5,898 bases of DNA from assembly GCA_003535775.1 (NCBI GenBank), contig DPYO01000045.1, positions 1 to 5,898 of the forward strand, in the 5' to 3' direction. Positions 1 through 5,898 of the stretch are shown one piece after another (the first letter of the stretch is position 1; each line of letters begins with the position of its first letter). A program made the translations under genes and the position numbers. Origin of the DNA: Fidelibacterota bacterium. GTDB taxonomy: Bacteria; Fidelibacterota; Marinisomatia; Marinisomatales; UBA8229. The notes under the pieces are model-generated. The model had not been told where the DNA came from. It ran no database searches and was given only the letters and a program-made list of their open reading frames with translations.

Positions 1-14
1 TTTTTCTTCGCCAT
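1..14 (-). CDS. tuf: Elongation factor Tu, first codons only (3' part outside window)
   Basis: Only the start codon and the next three full codons are visible, reading Met-Ala-Lys-Lys, before the window ends. The call rests on three things: MAK(K/E) is the usual EF-Tu N-terminus, tuf is the gene that classically follows fusA in the str operon, and a strong ribosome binding site lies just upstream. EF-Tu is the GTPase that brings aminoacyl-tRNA to the ribosomal A site. The gene starts 22 nt after the fusA stop codon with no terminator between, so it is probably co-transcribed with fusA. The main alternative after fusA would be rpsJ (S10), whose N-terminus normally looks different. Four residues cannot prove the identity. 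Confidence 0.75.
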
Positions 15-20
15 GTTAAT

Positions 21-25
21 CTCCT
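21..25 (-). promoter_or_regulatory. Ribosome binding site of tuf
   Basis: AGGAG on the minus strand lies 6 nt before the ATG of the downstream gene, an ideal Shine-Dalgarno match and spacing. It fixes the start codon of the truncated tuf reading frame and is the clearest ribosome binding site in the window. Confidence 0.8.
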
Positions 26-36
26 AATTATTTCCT

Positions 37-2124
37 TTATGCTCTTCCGTGAACTTGCTCTATAATATTTTCCTGAATAGCGTGTGGCACCTGTTGATGG
101 TATGAAAATTCCATATGAAATACTGCTCTTCCCTGAGTCAAGGATCGCAAGTCGGTTGCATACCCAAACATCTGGCTCAAAGGTACACTCGCATTGATTG
201 TCTGAGCATCTTTCCGTTGGTTCATTCCATCAACTTTACCTCTTCGAGAATTTATATCTCCCATCACTTCACCAAGATATTCTTCAGGAGTCACAACCTC
301 AACCCTCATTATCGGTTCTTTCAGAACAGGGTCAGCTTTCCGGCAAGCATCTTTAATAGCCATTGATCCAGCTATCCTGAAAGCGATTTCAGATGAATCA
401 ACATCATGGTATGATCCATAAACCAGTTCTACCCGTATATCTTCAAGAGGATATCCTGCTAAAATACCCCCACTCAGACCTTCACGAATACCTTGATCTA
501 CAGAAGAGATAAATTCTCGAGGGATTGCACCCCCTACAATCTTATTCTCAAAATGATATCCCTTACCTGATTCATTCGGCTGAACATTTATAACAACATG
601 ACCGAATTGACCCCTGCCACCAGATTGCTTTACAAATTTTTTATCTATTTTTTCTACAGCTTTGGTGATTGCTTCAATATAAGCTACTTGCGGAGTTCCC
701 ACATTCGCCTGTACTTTGAATTCTCTAAAAAGACGTGCAATTAGAATTTCGAGATGAAGCTCCCCCATACCTGCAATGATCGTCTGTCCTGTTTTTTCAT
801 TAAATGATACCTGGAATGTCGGATCTTCCTCACTTAACTTTACTAATGCATTTGAAAGCACATCCTGATCGGCTTTACTTACTGGTTCAACGGACACCTC
901 AATAACCGGTTCGGGAAAATCCATTGACTCTAATATAATTGGGGATTTCTCATCGCATAACGTATGCCCCGTATTAGCACGTTTCAGGCCAACAACTCCC
1001 ACTATTTGACCTGCGGAGACTTCATTCAATTCTTCTCTTTTGTTCGCATGCATTTGTAATATTCGACTAATTCGTTCACGTTTACCAATATTGGGATTAT
1101 ACACATAGGACCCTTTTTTTAGGAAACCAGAATACACTCTTAAATAAGTCAACCTTCCTACATAAGGATCAGTCATGATTTTAAAAGCAAGAGCGCTAAA
1201 TGGCGCTTTTTCATTTGCTTCTCTGGATAATTCAATATCCGAATTTTTTGGGTCAATTCCATTTACAGCGGGTATATCCAAAGGTGAGGGGAGAAAATCA
1301 ATAACAGCATCGAGCAATCTTTGTATCCCTTTATTTTTAAATGCTGACCCACAAAAAGTGGGGGTGAACGTATTATCTAAACAACCTCTTCGCACGGCTG
1401 CTTTAATTTCATTTGCAGAAATCTCTTCATCTGCAAGGTACTTTTCCATCAAATGTTCGTCATAAGTAGCGGTTTCTTCGATAAGATGATGCCTCCACTT
1501 ATTCGCCTCTTCCAGTAAATCGTTTGGAATGTCTCTATATTCAAACCGGACCCCCAAACTTGATTCATTATAAAGAATAGCTTTCATTGATAAAAGGTCA
1601 ATGATACCATTAAACAGTTCACCGCTACCAATAGGAAGAGTTAACGGTAGTGGATTTGCTTTAAGTCGGGATCTCATCATCTCTATAACATGAAAAAAAT
1701 CTGCACCAACCCTGTCCATTTTATTAACAAAAGCAATTCGAGGGACATCATATTTATCCGACTGTCGCCAGACTGTCTCACTTTGGGGTTCAACACCCCC
1801 AACAGCACAGAATACAGCGATTGCCCCATCAAGCACTCGCAAGGAACGTTCAACTTCAATAGTAAAATCTACATGACCAGGGGTATCAATAATATTAATT
1901 CGATGGTTTTCCCAGATGGCAGTTGTGGCAGCAGAAGTAATTGTAATACCACGCTCTTTCTCAAGATCCATCCAATCCATAGTTGCCCCACCCTCGTGAA
2001 CTTCTCCTATTTGATGAGTACGACCAGTATAATAAAGCACACGTTCTGTTAGAGTTGTTTTACCGGCATCAATGTGAGCCATTATCCCAATATTACGGAC
2101 TTGTCCAAGAGATATCTTTTTCAT
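37..2124 (-). CDS. fusA: Elongation factor G (translocation GTPase)
   Basis: EF-G is the cytosolic GTPase that moves tRNAs and mRNA through the ribosome after peptide bond formation and, with RRF, helps recycle ribosomes. All G-domain motifs are intact: P-loop AHIDAGKT (residues 16-23), switch I around RGITITSAAT (58-67), DTPGH (80-84, with catalytic-type His84), NKMD (134-137) and GSAFKNKG (259-266). Domain II begins near residue 308. Domain III contains GMGELHLEI (452-460). Domain IV has the GGRGQFGHV loop (502-510) and the tip motif GSYHDVDSSE (570-579), with His573 at the position of E. coli His583. Domain V follows, with VTPEEYLGEVMGD and GYATDLRSLTQGRA. The length of 695 residues is normal for the family (E. 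coli 704). The ATG overlaps the rpsG stop codon (TAATG) and has a good ribosome binding site, so translation is probably coupled to rpsG. Nothing is broken or missing. The motifs and the str-operon position support canonical EF-G rather than a paralogue such as a TetM-type protection protein. Confidence 0.98.
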   Translation of the reverse strand: MKKISLGQVRNIGIMAHIDAGKTTLTERVLYYTGRTHQIGEVHEGGATMDWMDLEKERGITITSAATTAIWENHRINIIDTPGHVDFTIEVERSLRVLDGAIAVFCAVGGVEPQSETVWRQSDKYDVPRIAFVNKMDRVGADFFHVIEMMRSRLKANPLPLTLPIGSGELFNGIIDLLSMKAILYNESSLGVRFEYRDIPNDLLEEANKWRHHLIEETATYDEHLMEKYLADEEISANEIKAAVRRGCLDNTFTPTFCGSAFKNKGIQRLLDAVIDFLPSPLDIPAVNGIDPKNSDIELSREANEKAPFSALAFKIMTDPYVGRLTYLRVYSGFLKKGSYVYNPNIGKRERISRILQMHANKREELNEVSAGQIVGVVGLKRANTGHTLCDEKSPIILESMDFPEPVIEVSVEPVSKADQDVLSNALVKLSEEDPTFQVSFNEKTGQTIIAGMGELHLEILIARLFREFKVQANVGTPQVAYIEAITKAVEKIDKKFVKQSGGRGQFGHVVINVQPNESGKGYHFENKIVGGAIPREFISSVDQGIREGLSGGILAGYPLEDIRVELVYGSYHDVDSSEIAFRIAGSMAIKDACRKADPVLKEPIMRVEVVTPEEYLGEVMGDINSRRGKVDGMNQRKDAQTINASVPLSQMFGYATDLRSLTQGRAVFHMEFSYHQQVPHAIQENIIEQVHGRA

Positions 2125-2606
2125 TATCTTCCTCGCCTCGGCCGTCCAAAATGTGCAAATGCCTTGTTCGCTTCTGCCATGCGGTGAGTATCATCTTTTT
2201 TCTTTACAGCTCCGCCTTCATTGTTAGCGGCAGAGATCAACTCTGCTGCTAACCTTTCTGCCATCGGTTTTCCACCACGACCTTTAGCAGAATCAATCAA
2301 CCAATGGGATGCTAAAAAATACTGCCGATGTTTAGGGATTTCAATTGGCACCTGATATGTAGCGCCACCAATACGCTTTGATTTAACCTCTAATAAAGGA
2401 GAAGAGTTTTCTACAGCTTCATGGAATACTTCAAATCCTTTTGTTTTTGTTTTTTTCTGGATAATATTCATTGCTCCATAAAATATTTTTTCTGCGATCC
2501 CTTTTTTACCACGCTTCATTAAATAATTAACAAATTTTGCGATTTGCAAATCATTATAGACGGGATCAGGTAAAATTTTGCGTTTTTCTGGTCTTCTTCT
2601 TCTCAT
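2124..2606 (-). CDS. rpsG: 30S ribosomal protein S7
   Basis: S7 is the primary 16S rRNA-binding protein that starts assembly of the 30S head and lies near the mRNA exit/E site. The 160-residue product has the family hallmarks in order: a basic N-terminus followed by KRKILPDP (8-15), KFVNYLMKRGKKG (24-36), the beta-hairpin region EVKSKRIGGATYQVP (73-87), GGKPMAERLAAEL (111-123) and the C-terminal helix AVKKKDDTHRMAEANKAFAHF (133-153). The length is close to the usual ~156. The protein normally ends in a Tyr-Arg-Trp-like tail. Here it ends in a short basic Gly-Arg-Pro-Arg-Arg-Gly-Arg tail, whose codons also carry the fusA ribosome binding site. The start is fixed by the conserved N-terminus and lies 5 nt after the rpsL stop. 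There is no Shine-Dalgarno motif, so initiation probably depends on ribosomes finishing rpsL. In E. coli, S7 represses the str operon by binding the rpsL-rpsG spacer; a 5-nt spacer leaves no room for that element here. Confidence 0.97.
   Translation of the reverse strand: MRRRRPEKRKILPDPVYNDLQIAKFVNYLMKRGKKGIAEKIFYGAMNIIQKKTKTKGFEVFHEAVENSSPLLEVKSKRIGGATYQVPIEIPKHRQYFLASHWLIDSAKGRGGKPMAERLAAELISAANNEGGAVKKKDDTHRMAEANKAFAHFGRPRRGR
2130..2134 (-). promoter_or_regulatory. Ribosome binding site of fusA, inside the end of rpsG
   Basis: GAGGA on the minus strand sits 5 nt before the fusA ATG. It lies within the last codons of rpsG, which encode Arg-Gly-Arg. It supports the chosen fusA start, which overlaps the rpsG stop by one base. 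Confidence 0.75.
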
Positions 2607-2611
2607 GATAA

Positions 2612-2986
2612 TTAAGACTTGGGATTTTTTGCCCCATAACGGGAACGGCTTGTTTTCCGATCGGCAACCCCTGACGTGTCCAAGACTCCTCGGATTACAT
2701 GATAACGAACCCCCGGAAGATCTTTTACACGGCCACCTTCGATCAGTACAATGGAGTGTTCTTGAAGATTATGCCCCTCTCCAGGAATATAGGCCGCTAC
2801 TTCGATACCATTGGTCAATCGAACGCGGGCAACCTTTCTTAATGCAGAATTGGGTTTTTTTGGAGTTGTAGTATAGACTCGTGTACACACCCCTCTTTTC
2901 TGAGGATTCCCTTTTAAAGCCGGAGTTTTGTTTTTCTTAAAAACTCGGGCTCTTCCTTTTTTTACTAATTGGTTTATCGTCGGCAT
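2612..2986 (-). CDS. rpsL: 30S ribosomal protein S12
   Basis: S12 sits at the 30S decoding centre, contacts the A-site codon-anticodon helix and controls translational accuracy. The 124-residue product matches the family end to end: MPTINQLVKKGR at the start, TTTPKKPNSALRKVARV (39-55), GEGHNLQEHS (69-78), GGRVKDLPGVRYH (84-96) and a DRKTSRSRYGAK tail (109-120). Lys43 and Lys88, the classical streptomycin-resistance positions, are both the wild-type lysine, which predicts a streptomycin-sensitive S12. Asp89 is the residue that RimO methylthiolates in many bacteria. The start is set by the universally conserved N-terminus. No purine-rich Shine-Dalgarno motif is present in the 20 nt upstream. 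The gene lies 65 nt after rpoC and 5 nt before rpsG, in the standard str order. Confidence 0.98.
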   Translation of the reverse strand: MPTINQLVKKGRARVFKKNKTPALKGNPQKRGVCTRVYTTTPKKPNSALRKVARVRLTNGIEVAAYIPGEGHNLQEHSIVLIEGGRVKDLPGVRYHVIRGVLDTSGVADRKTSRSRYGAKNPKS

Positions 2987-3051
2987 AGCAGTTCAATTAA
3001 AGCTAATAAAGGTATTCAATAACATATAAAAGAGTCAATTTATTTTTTTCC
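2987..3051 (-). other. rpoC-rpsL spacer, no clear signal
   Basis: This 65-nt AT-rich gap is the largest non-coding stretch in the window. Read on the minus strand it contains no GC-rich hairpin followed by a T-run, so I see no intrinsic terminator after rpoC. It contains a TTGACT hexamer (3033-3038) that resembles a -35 box, but no good TATAAT-like box lies 16-18 nt downstream (best 3 of 6 matches). No AGG, GGA or GAG triplet occurs in the 20 nt before the rpsL ATG. The simplest reading is that rpoC transcription continues into rpsL; a weak internal promoter cannot be excluded. Confidence 0.5.
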
Positions 3052-5898
3052 CTAAACACTTTTTTCTACTACCCCCAAAACAGGCTCTTTCGATCGATCT
3101 TTATCCTTGCCAACAAGAATATCTTGCAATTCCGGAAAACCAGTTCCAGCAGGAATAAGTCGACCTATTGTAACGTTTTCCTTCAAGCCACGAAGATAAT
3201 CTGTTTTCCCGGAAGTAGCTGCATTTGTCAACACCCGTGTCGTTTCTTGAAAAGAGGCAGCAGATAAAAAACTTTCTGTATTTAGTGATGCCCGAGTAAT
3301 ACCCATTAACAGGGGTTCAAACATTGCCGGTTTTGGTTTCCGGGATTTAACGGATGTTTTACCTTCTTCTTTCAACTTACTATTAATCTCCCTTAATTCC
3401 ATTTTATCGATTAAAGTTTCCTCTTCAAAGTCTGAATCGCCAGGTTTGGTAACTACTGCCATTTGAGAAAGCCTGTTATTTTCTTCAAAAAAGTCCCAAC
3501 GATCCACTCGCTCAGATTCAAGAAGATCACTGTCTCCTGAATCAGTTACACAAACTTTTTTCATCATTTGACGAACGATAACTTCAATGTGTTTATCATT
3601 TATTCCTACCCCTTGCAAACGATATACCTCTTGTATTTCATTCACGAGATATTCCCTCACTGCATCAGCACCCAAAATATTCAAAATATCAACTGGAGAA
3701 GTTGCACCTTCACAAAGTGGAGTTCCTGCTGTGATGAAATCCCCTTCATGTACAATTACATGTTTGCCATAAGGAATATTATATGACTTATATTCCTGGT
3801 CAGTACCTTCAATCCGTATTTTCCGAATACCGCGCTTTATCCCCATAAATTTAACAGTTCCATTGATTTCAGTCACTACAGAAGGACTGGCCGGAATCCT
3901 TGCCTCAAATAATTCTGCCACCCTGGGCAATCCCCCAGTAATATCACGGGTTTTTCCAATATCCTTTTGAATTTTTACTATTGTTTGCCCTCGTGTAACC
4001 TTATTCCCCTCCGATACAACCAAAGTCGCTTTAACGGGTAAAATTGTTCCTCCCGATAATGTTTCACCTTTTTTATTTACAATTTCAACATGAGGACTCA
4101 AATTTCGATTCTTCGATTCCACAATTACCATTTGTTTTTTACCACTTTCAACCGCTTCTACTTGATAGGTTTCCTTCTCATAAAGATCTTTCAATTTAAT
4201 ATATCCTGTCTGCTGAGCAAGGATTATGTCTGTATAAGGGTCCCACTGAAAAAGAGTTGTATTTGGTTTTATATTTTCCCCTGCACCAACTAACACATTT
4301 GCACCATAGGGAATGTTATACTCTGACTTAATTTCGTCTTTTGATTTCTTTGGATCTGTAATAAAAATCTTCGCATGTCGAACCATACATTTTGTTACTT
4401 TTTTCCCAAGCTCGTCTTTTGTATCAGCTGAATCATAATTATCAGAAAATTTTACTCTGCCACCAATTTTTATTTTCATTTCTGATTTCTCAATAATTCG
4501 AGTCGCAGTACCACCAATATGAAAAGTCCTTAGTGTTAATTGAGTCCCAGGCTCTCCAATGCTTTGAGCTGCTTGAATTCCAACTGCTGTGCCAATATTA
4601 ACTAGATTGTGAGTAGAAAGATTCCAGCCATAACATTTCGCACAAACTCCTCTATGTGTTTCACAAGTCAAAACAGATCTTATTCGAATGTTTTTTATTC
4701 CTTGTTCAGAAAATATTTTTGATTCCTTTTCATTCAGAACTGTTCCTTCTGAAATTATTACCTTACCCTCAACAATAAGATCATCTACAATAGTTCGACC
4801 CATAACCCGATCTGCTAAAGGTTCAATTATTTCCTCACCCTCTTTTAAATCAGAGATGAGAATTCCATTTATTGTTTTACAATCTTGCACAGTAATAACC
4901 ACATCTTGGGCAACATCCACTAGTCGTCGTGTAAGATAACCTGCATCAGCTGTTTTTAGAGCAGTATCAGCAAGGCCTTTTCGAGCGCCATGGGTTGATA
5001 TAAAGTACTCCATAACCGAAAGGCCTTCTTTGAAATTTGAAGTAATAGGAGATTCAATAATCTCTCCTTTTTCTCCAGTCATGGATTTTTTAGGCTTAGC
5101 CATGAGACCCCGCATACCTGCTAATTGCTTGATTTGGTCTTGACTTCCTCGTGCACCAGAATCTGCCATCATAAACACCGGATTAAACCCATCTCTATCT
5201 TTTGCAAGATCTTCCATCATTGATGCTGCAACACGGTTTGTAGCATGAGTCCATACATCAATCACTTTATTGTATCGTTCACCATCCGTCAGAATATGTT
5301 TATCAAATTTATTTTGTATTGTACCAACTTCTTTAAAAGCATTGTTAATTATTTCATCTTTTTTCCCAGGAATTAATATGTCGCTAATAGAAATGGAACT
5401 GCCACTTTTTGTCGACATTTCAAACCCAAGTTTCTTTAAATCATCCAAAAATATGACGGTTTTCTTATTTCCGGTTATTAAAAATATCTGATTGACAAGT
5501 ATTCCCAATTTCTTACTTGTAATAATATCATCCACATATTCCATTTCATCTGGTAAAATGGAGTTAAAAATTATTCTACCAACCGTAGTATCTTTATACC
5601 ACTTGCCTTTGTGACGTACATGTACAATAGCATGTAACCCTGCTGAATTATTCTCATAGGCAAGGAGTGTTTCAGAGAACGATCCAAAACTCTTTCCTTC
5701 CCCTTTTTCACCCTTCCTTGGACGGGTGAGATAATAGCAACCTAAAACCATGTCCTGAGAAGGGATTGCAATTGGTTTCCCATTTGCAGGATGAAGAATA
5801 TTATGACTTGACAACATTAATATTCGCGCTTCCATTTGTGACTGCAAAGAAATTGGAATATGAACTGCCATCTGGTCTCCATCAAAATCTGCATTAAA
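3052..5898 (-). CDS. rpoC: RNA polymerase beta' subunit, 5'-truncated by window edge
   Basis: Beta' forms the catalytic half of RNA polymerase. The frame is open to the window edge: the nine codons before the first visible Met encode FNADFDGDQ, containing the NADFDGD loop whose three Asp bind the catalytic Mg2+. That Met is therefore not the start. Counting from the edge (948 residues), next come AVHIPISLQSQMEAR, the bridge-helix segment HGARKGLADTALKT (303-316), the second zinc site (Cys340, Cys412, Cys419, Cys422) and the trigger loop with Gln453, Leu456, Arg457 and His460 (E. coli Gln929, Met932, Arg933, His936). An insertion of about 185 residues follows, similar in size to E. coli SI3, before ITGGLPRVAELFEAR (653-667). 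Two GDSD modules (788-810, 820-842) precede the conserved end ITRASLNTESFLSAASFQETTRV and GRLIPAGTGF. The visible length equals that of E. coli after the same motif, so about 450 N-terminal residues are missing. The stop is TAG; the other complete genes use TAA. Confidence 0.98.
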   Translation of the reverse strand, partial: FNADFDGDQMAVHIPISLQSQMEARILMLSSHNILHPANGKPIAIPSQDMVLGCYYLTRPRKGEKGEGKSFGSFSETLLAYENNSAGLHAIVHVRHKGKWYKDTTVGRIIFNSILPDEMEYVDDIITSKKLGILVNQIFLITGNKKTVIFLDDLKKLGFEMSTKSGSSISISDILIPGKKDEIINNAFKEVGTIQNKFDKHILTDGERYNKVIDVWTHATNRVAASMMEDLAKDRDGFNPVFMMADSGARGSQDQIKQLAGMRGLMAKPKKSMTGEKGEIIESPITSNFKEGLSVMEYFISTHGARKGLADTALKTADAGYLTRRLVDVAQDVVITVQDCKTINGILISDLKEGEEIIEPLADRVMGRTIVDDLIVEGKVIISEGTVLNEKESKIFSEQGIKNIRIRSVLTCETHRGVCAKCYGWNLSTHNLVNIGTAVGIQAAQSIGEPGTQLTLRTFHIGGTATRIIEKSEMKIKIGGRVKFSDNYDSADTKDELGKKVTKCMVRHAKIFITDPKKSKDEIKSEYNIPYGANVLVGAGENIKPNTTLFQWDPYTDIILAQQTGYIKLKDLYEKETYQVEAVESGKKQMVIVESKNRNLSPHVEIVNKKGETLSGGTILPVKATLVVSEGNKVTRGQTIVKIQKDIGKTRDITGGLPRVAELFEARIPASPSVVTEINGTVKFMGIKRGIRKIRIEGTDQEYKSYNIPYGKHVIVHEGDFITAGTPLCEGATSPVDILNILGADAVREYLVNEIQEVYRLQGVGINDKHIEVIVRQMMKKVCVTDSGDSDLLESERVDRWDFFEENNRLSQMAVVTKPGDSDFEEETLIDKMELREINSKLKEEGKTSVKSRKPKPAMFEPLLMGITRASLNTESFLSAASFQETTRVLTNAATSGKTDYLRGLKENVTIGRLIPAGTGFPELQDILVGKDKDRSKEPVLGVVEKSV

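Noticed and set aside
115..366. An 83-codon plus-strand open frame opposite the 3' end of fusA; similar short frames occur opposite rpoC (3568-3786, 4090-4293, 4688-4939, 5270-5491).
   Set aside because: All are complementary to conserved coding sequence, have Ser/Phe/Ile-rich translations typical of antisense frames, and show no domain or initiation signal.
1192..1211. Terminator-like hairpin on the plus strand: AGCGC, 6-nt loop, GCGCT, then a run of five T.
   Set aside because: It lies inside fusA, antisense to it, and its bases encode the conserved EKAPFSALAF segment at the start of domain II. The stem is only 5 bp and no plus-strand gene ends there, so chance is the best explanation.
1690..2252. 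Two overlapping plus-strand open frames (120 and 89 codons) opposite fusA and rpsG.
   Set aside because: They are antisense shadows of strongly conserved genes. Their translations show no recognisable domain, and no convincing ribosome binding site or promoter accompanies them.
2450..2456. A run of seven A (minus strand) within rpsG, as a possible programmed frameshift or slippage site.
   Set aside because: It falls in a Lys/Thr-rich stretch of an intact S7. The downstream frame is continuous with all conserved motifs, and no alternative frame product or stimulatory structure is evident.
2578..2871. A 97-codon plus-strand open frame opposite rpsL.
   Set aside because: It is fully antisense to rpsL and the start of rpsG, whose protein sequences are highly constrained. 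The translation resembles nothing I know.
3033..3038. TTGACT on the minus strand in the rpoC-rpsL spacer, as a possible -35 box of an rpsL promoter.
   Set aside because: The hexamers at 16-18 nt spacing match TATAAT at only about 3 of 6 positions, and in a spacer this AT-rich such a match is expected by chance. It remains possible but is not supported.
5869..5871. ATG as the start of a separate 939-residue protein.
   Set aside because: The frame continues upstream to the window edge and encodes the NADFDGD catalytic motif, so this Met is internal to RpoC.

Overview
This window holds the 3' two-thirds of rpoC followed by the start of a classical str (streptomycin) operon. Everything reads on the minus strand. 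In transcription order (right to left) it is rpoC (5'-truncated by the window edge) > rpsL (ribosomal protein S12) > rpsG (S7) > fusA (elongation factor G) > tuf (only the first 14 bases, EF-Tu). Coding density is close to complete: the gaps are 65 nt (rpoC-rpsL), 5 nt (rpsL-rpsG), a 1-nt stop/start overlap (rpsG-fusA) and 22 nt (fusA-tuf). No stretch of 300 bases lacks a gene. I see no RNA gene, mobile element, CRISPR array or convincing terminator.

The DNA is AT-rich and comes from a bacterium. The RpoC points to a Gram-negative type lineage. It carries an insertion in the trigger loop about the size of the E. coli SI3 insertion. Near its C-terminus it has two successive 'GDSD' modules, an arrangement I recall from Bacteroidota-like RpoC. 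Bacteroidota proper usually have rpsJ directly after fusA, whereas here tuf follows. Together this suggests a member of the wider FCB group (Chlorobiota/Ignavibacteria/Marinimicrobia-like) rather than a core Bacteroidota. That placement is inference, not proof.

The genes work together in gene expression. RpoC is the catalytic beta' subunit of RNA polymerase. S12 and S7 are 30S proteins at the decoding centre and the head. EF-G translocates the ribosome, and EF-Tu delivers aminoacyl-tRNA. The tight packing, including the TAATG junction, suggests one polycistronic transcript with translational coupling, possibly continuous with rpoC.

I found no previously undescribed system. This is a conserved housekeeping region with intact genes and all key motifs in place. 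The points worth a second look are modest: Shine-Dalgarno (SD) sequences are present at fusA and tuf but absent at rpsL and rpsG, the S7 C-terminal tail doubles as the fusA ribosome binding site, and RpoC has the architecture described above.
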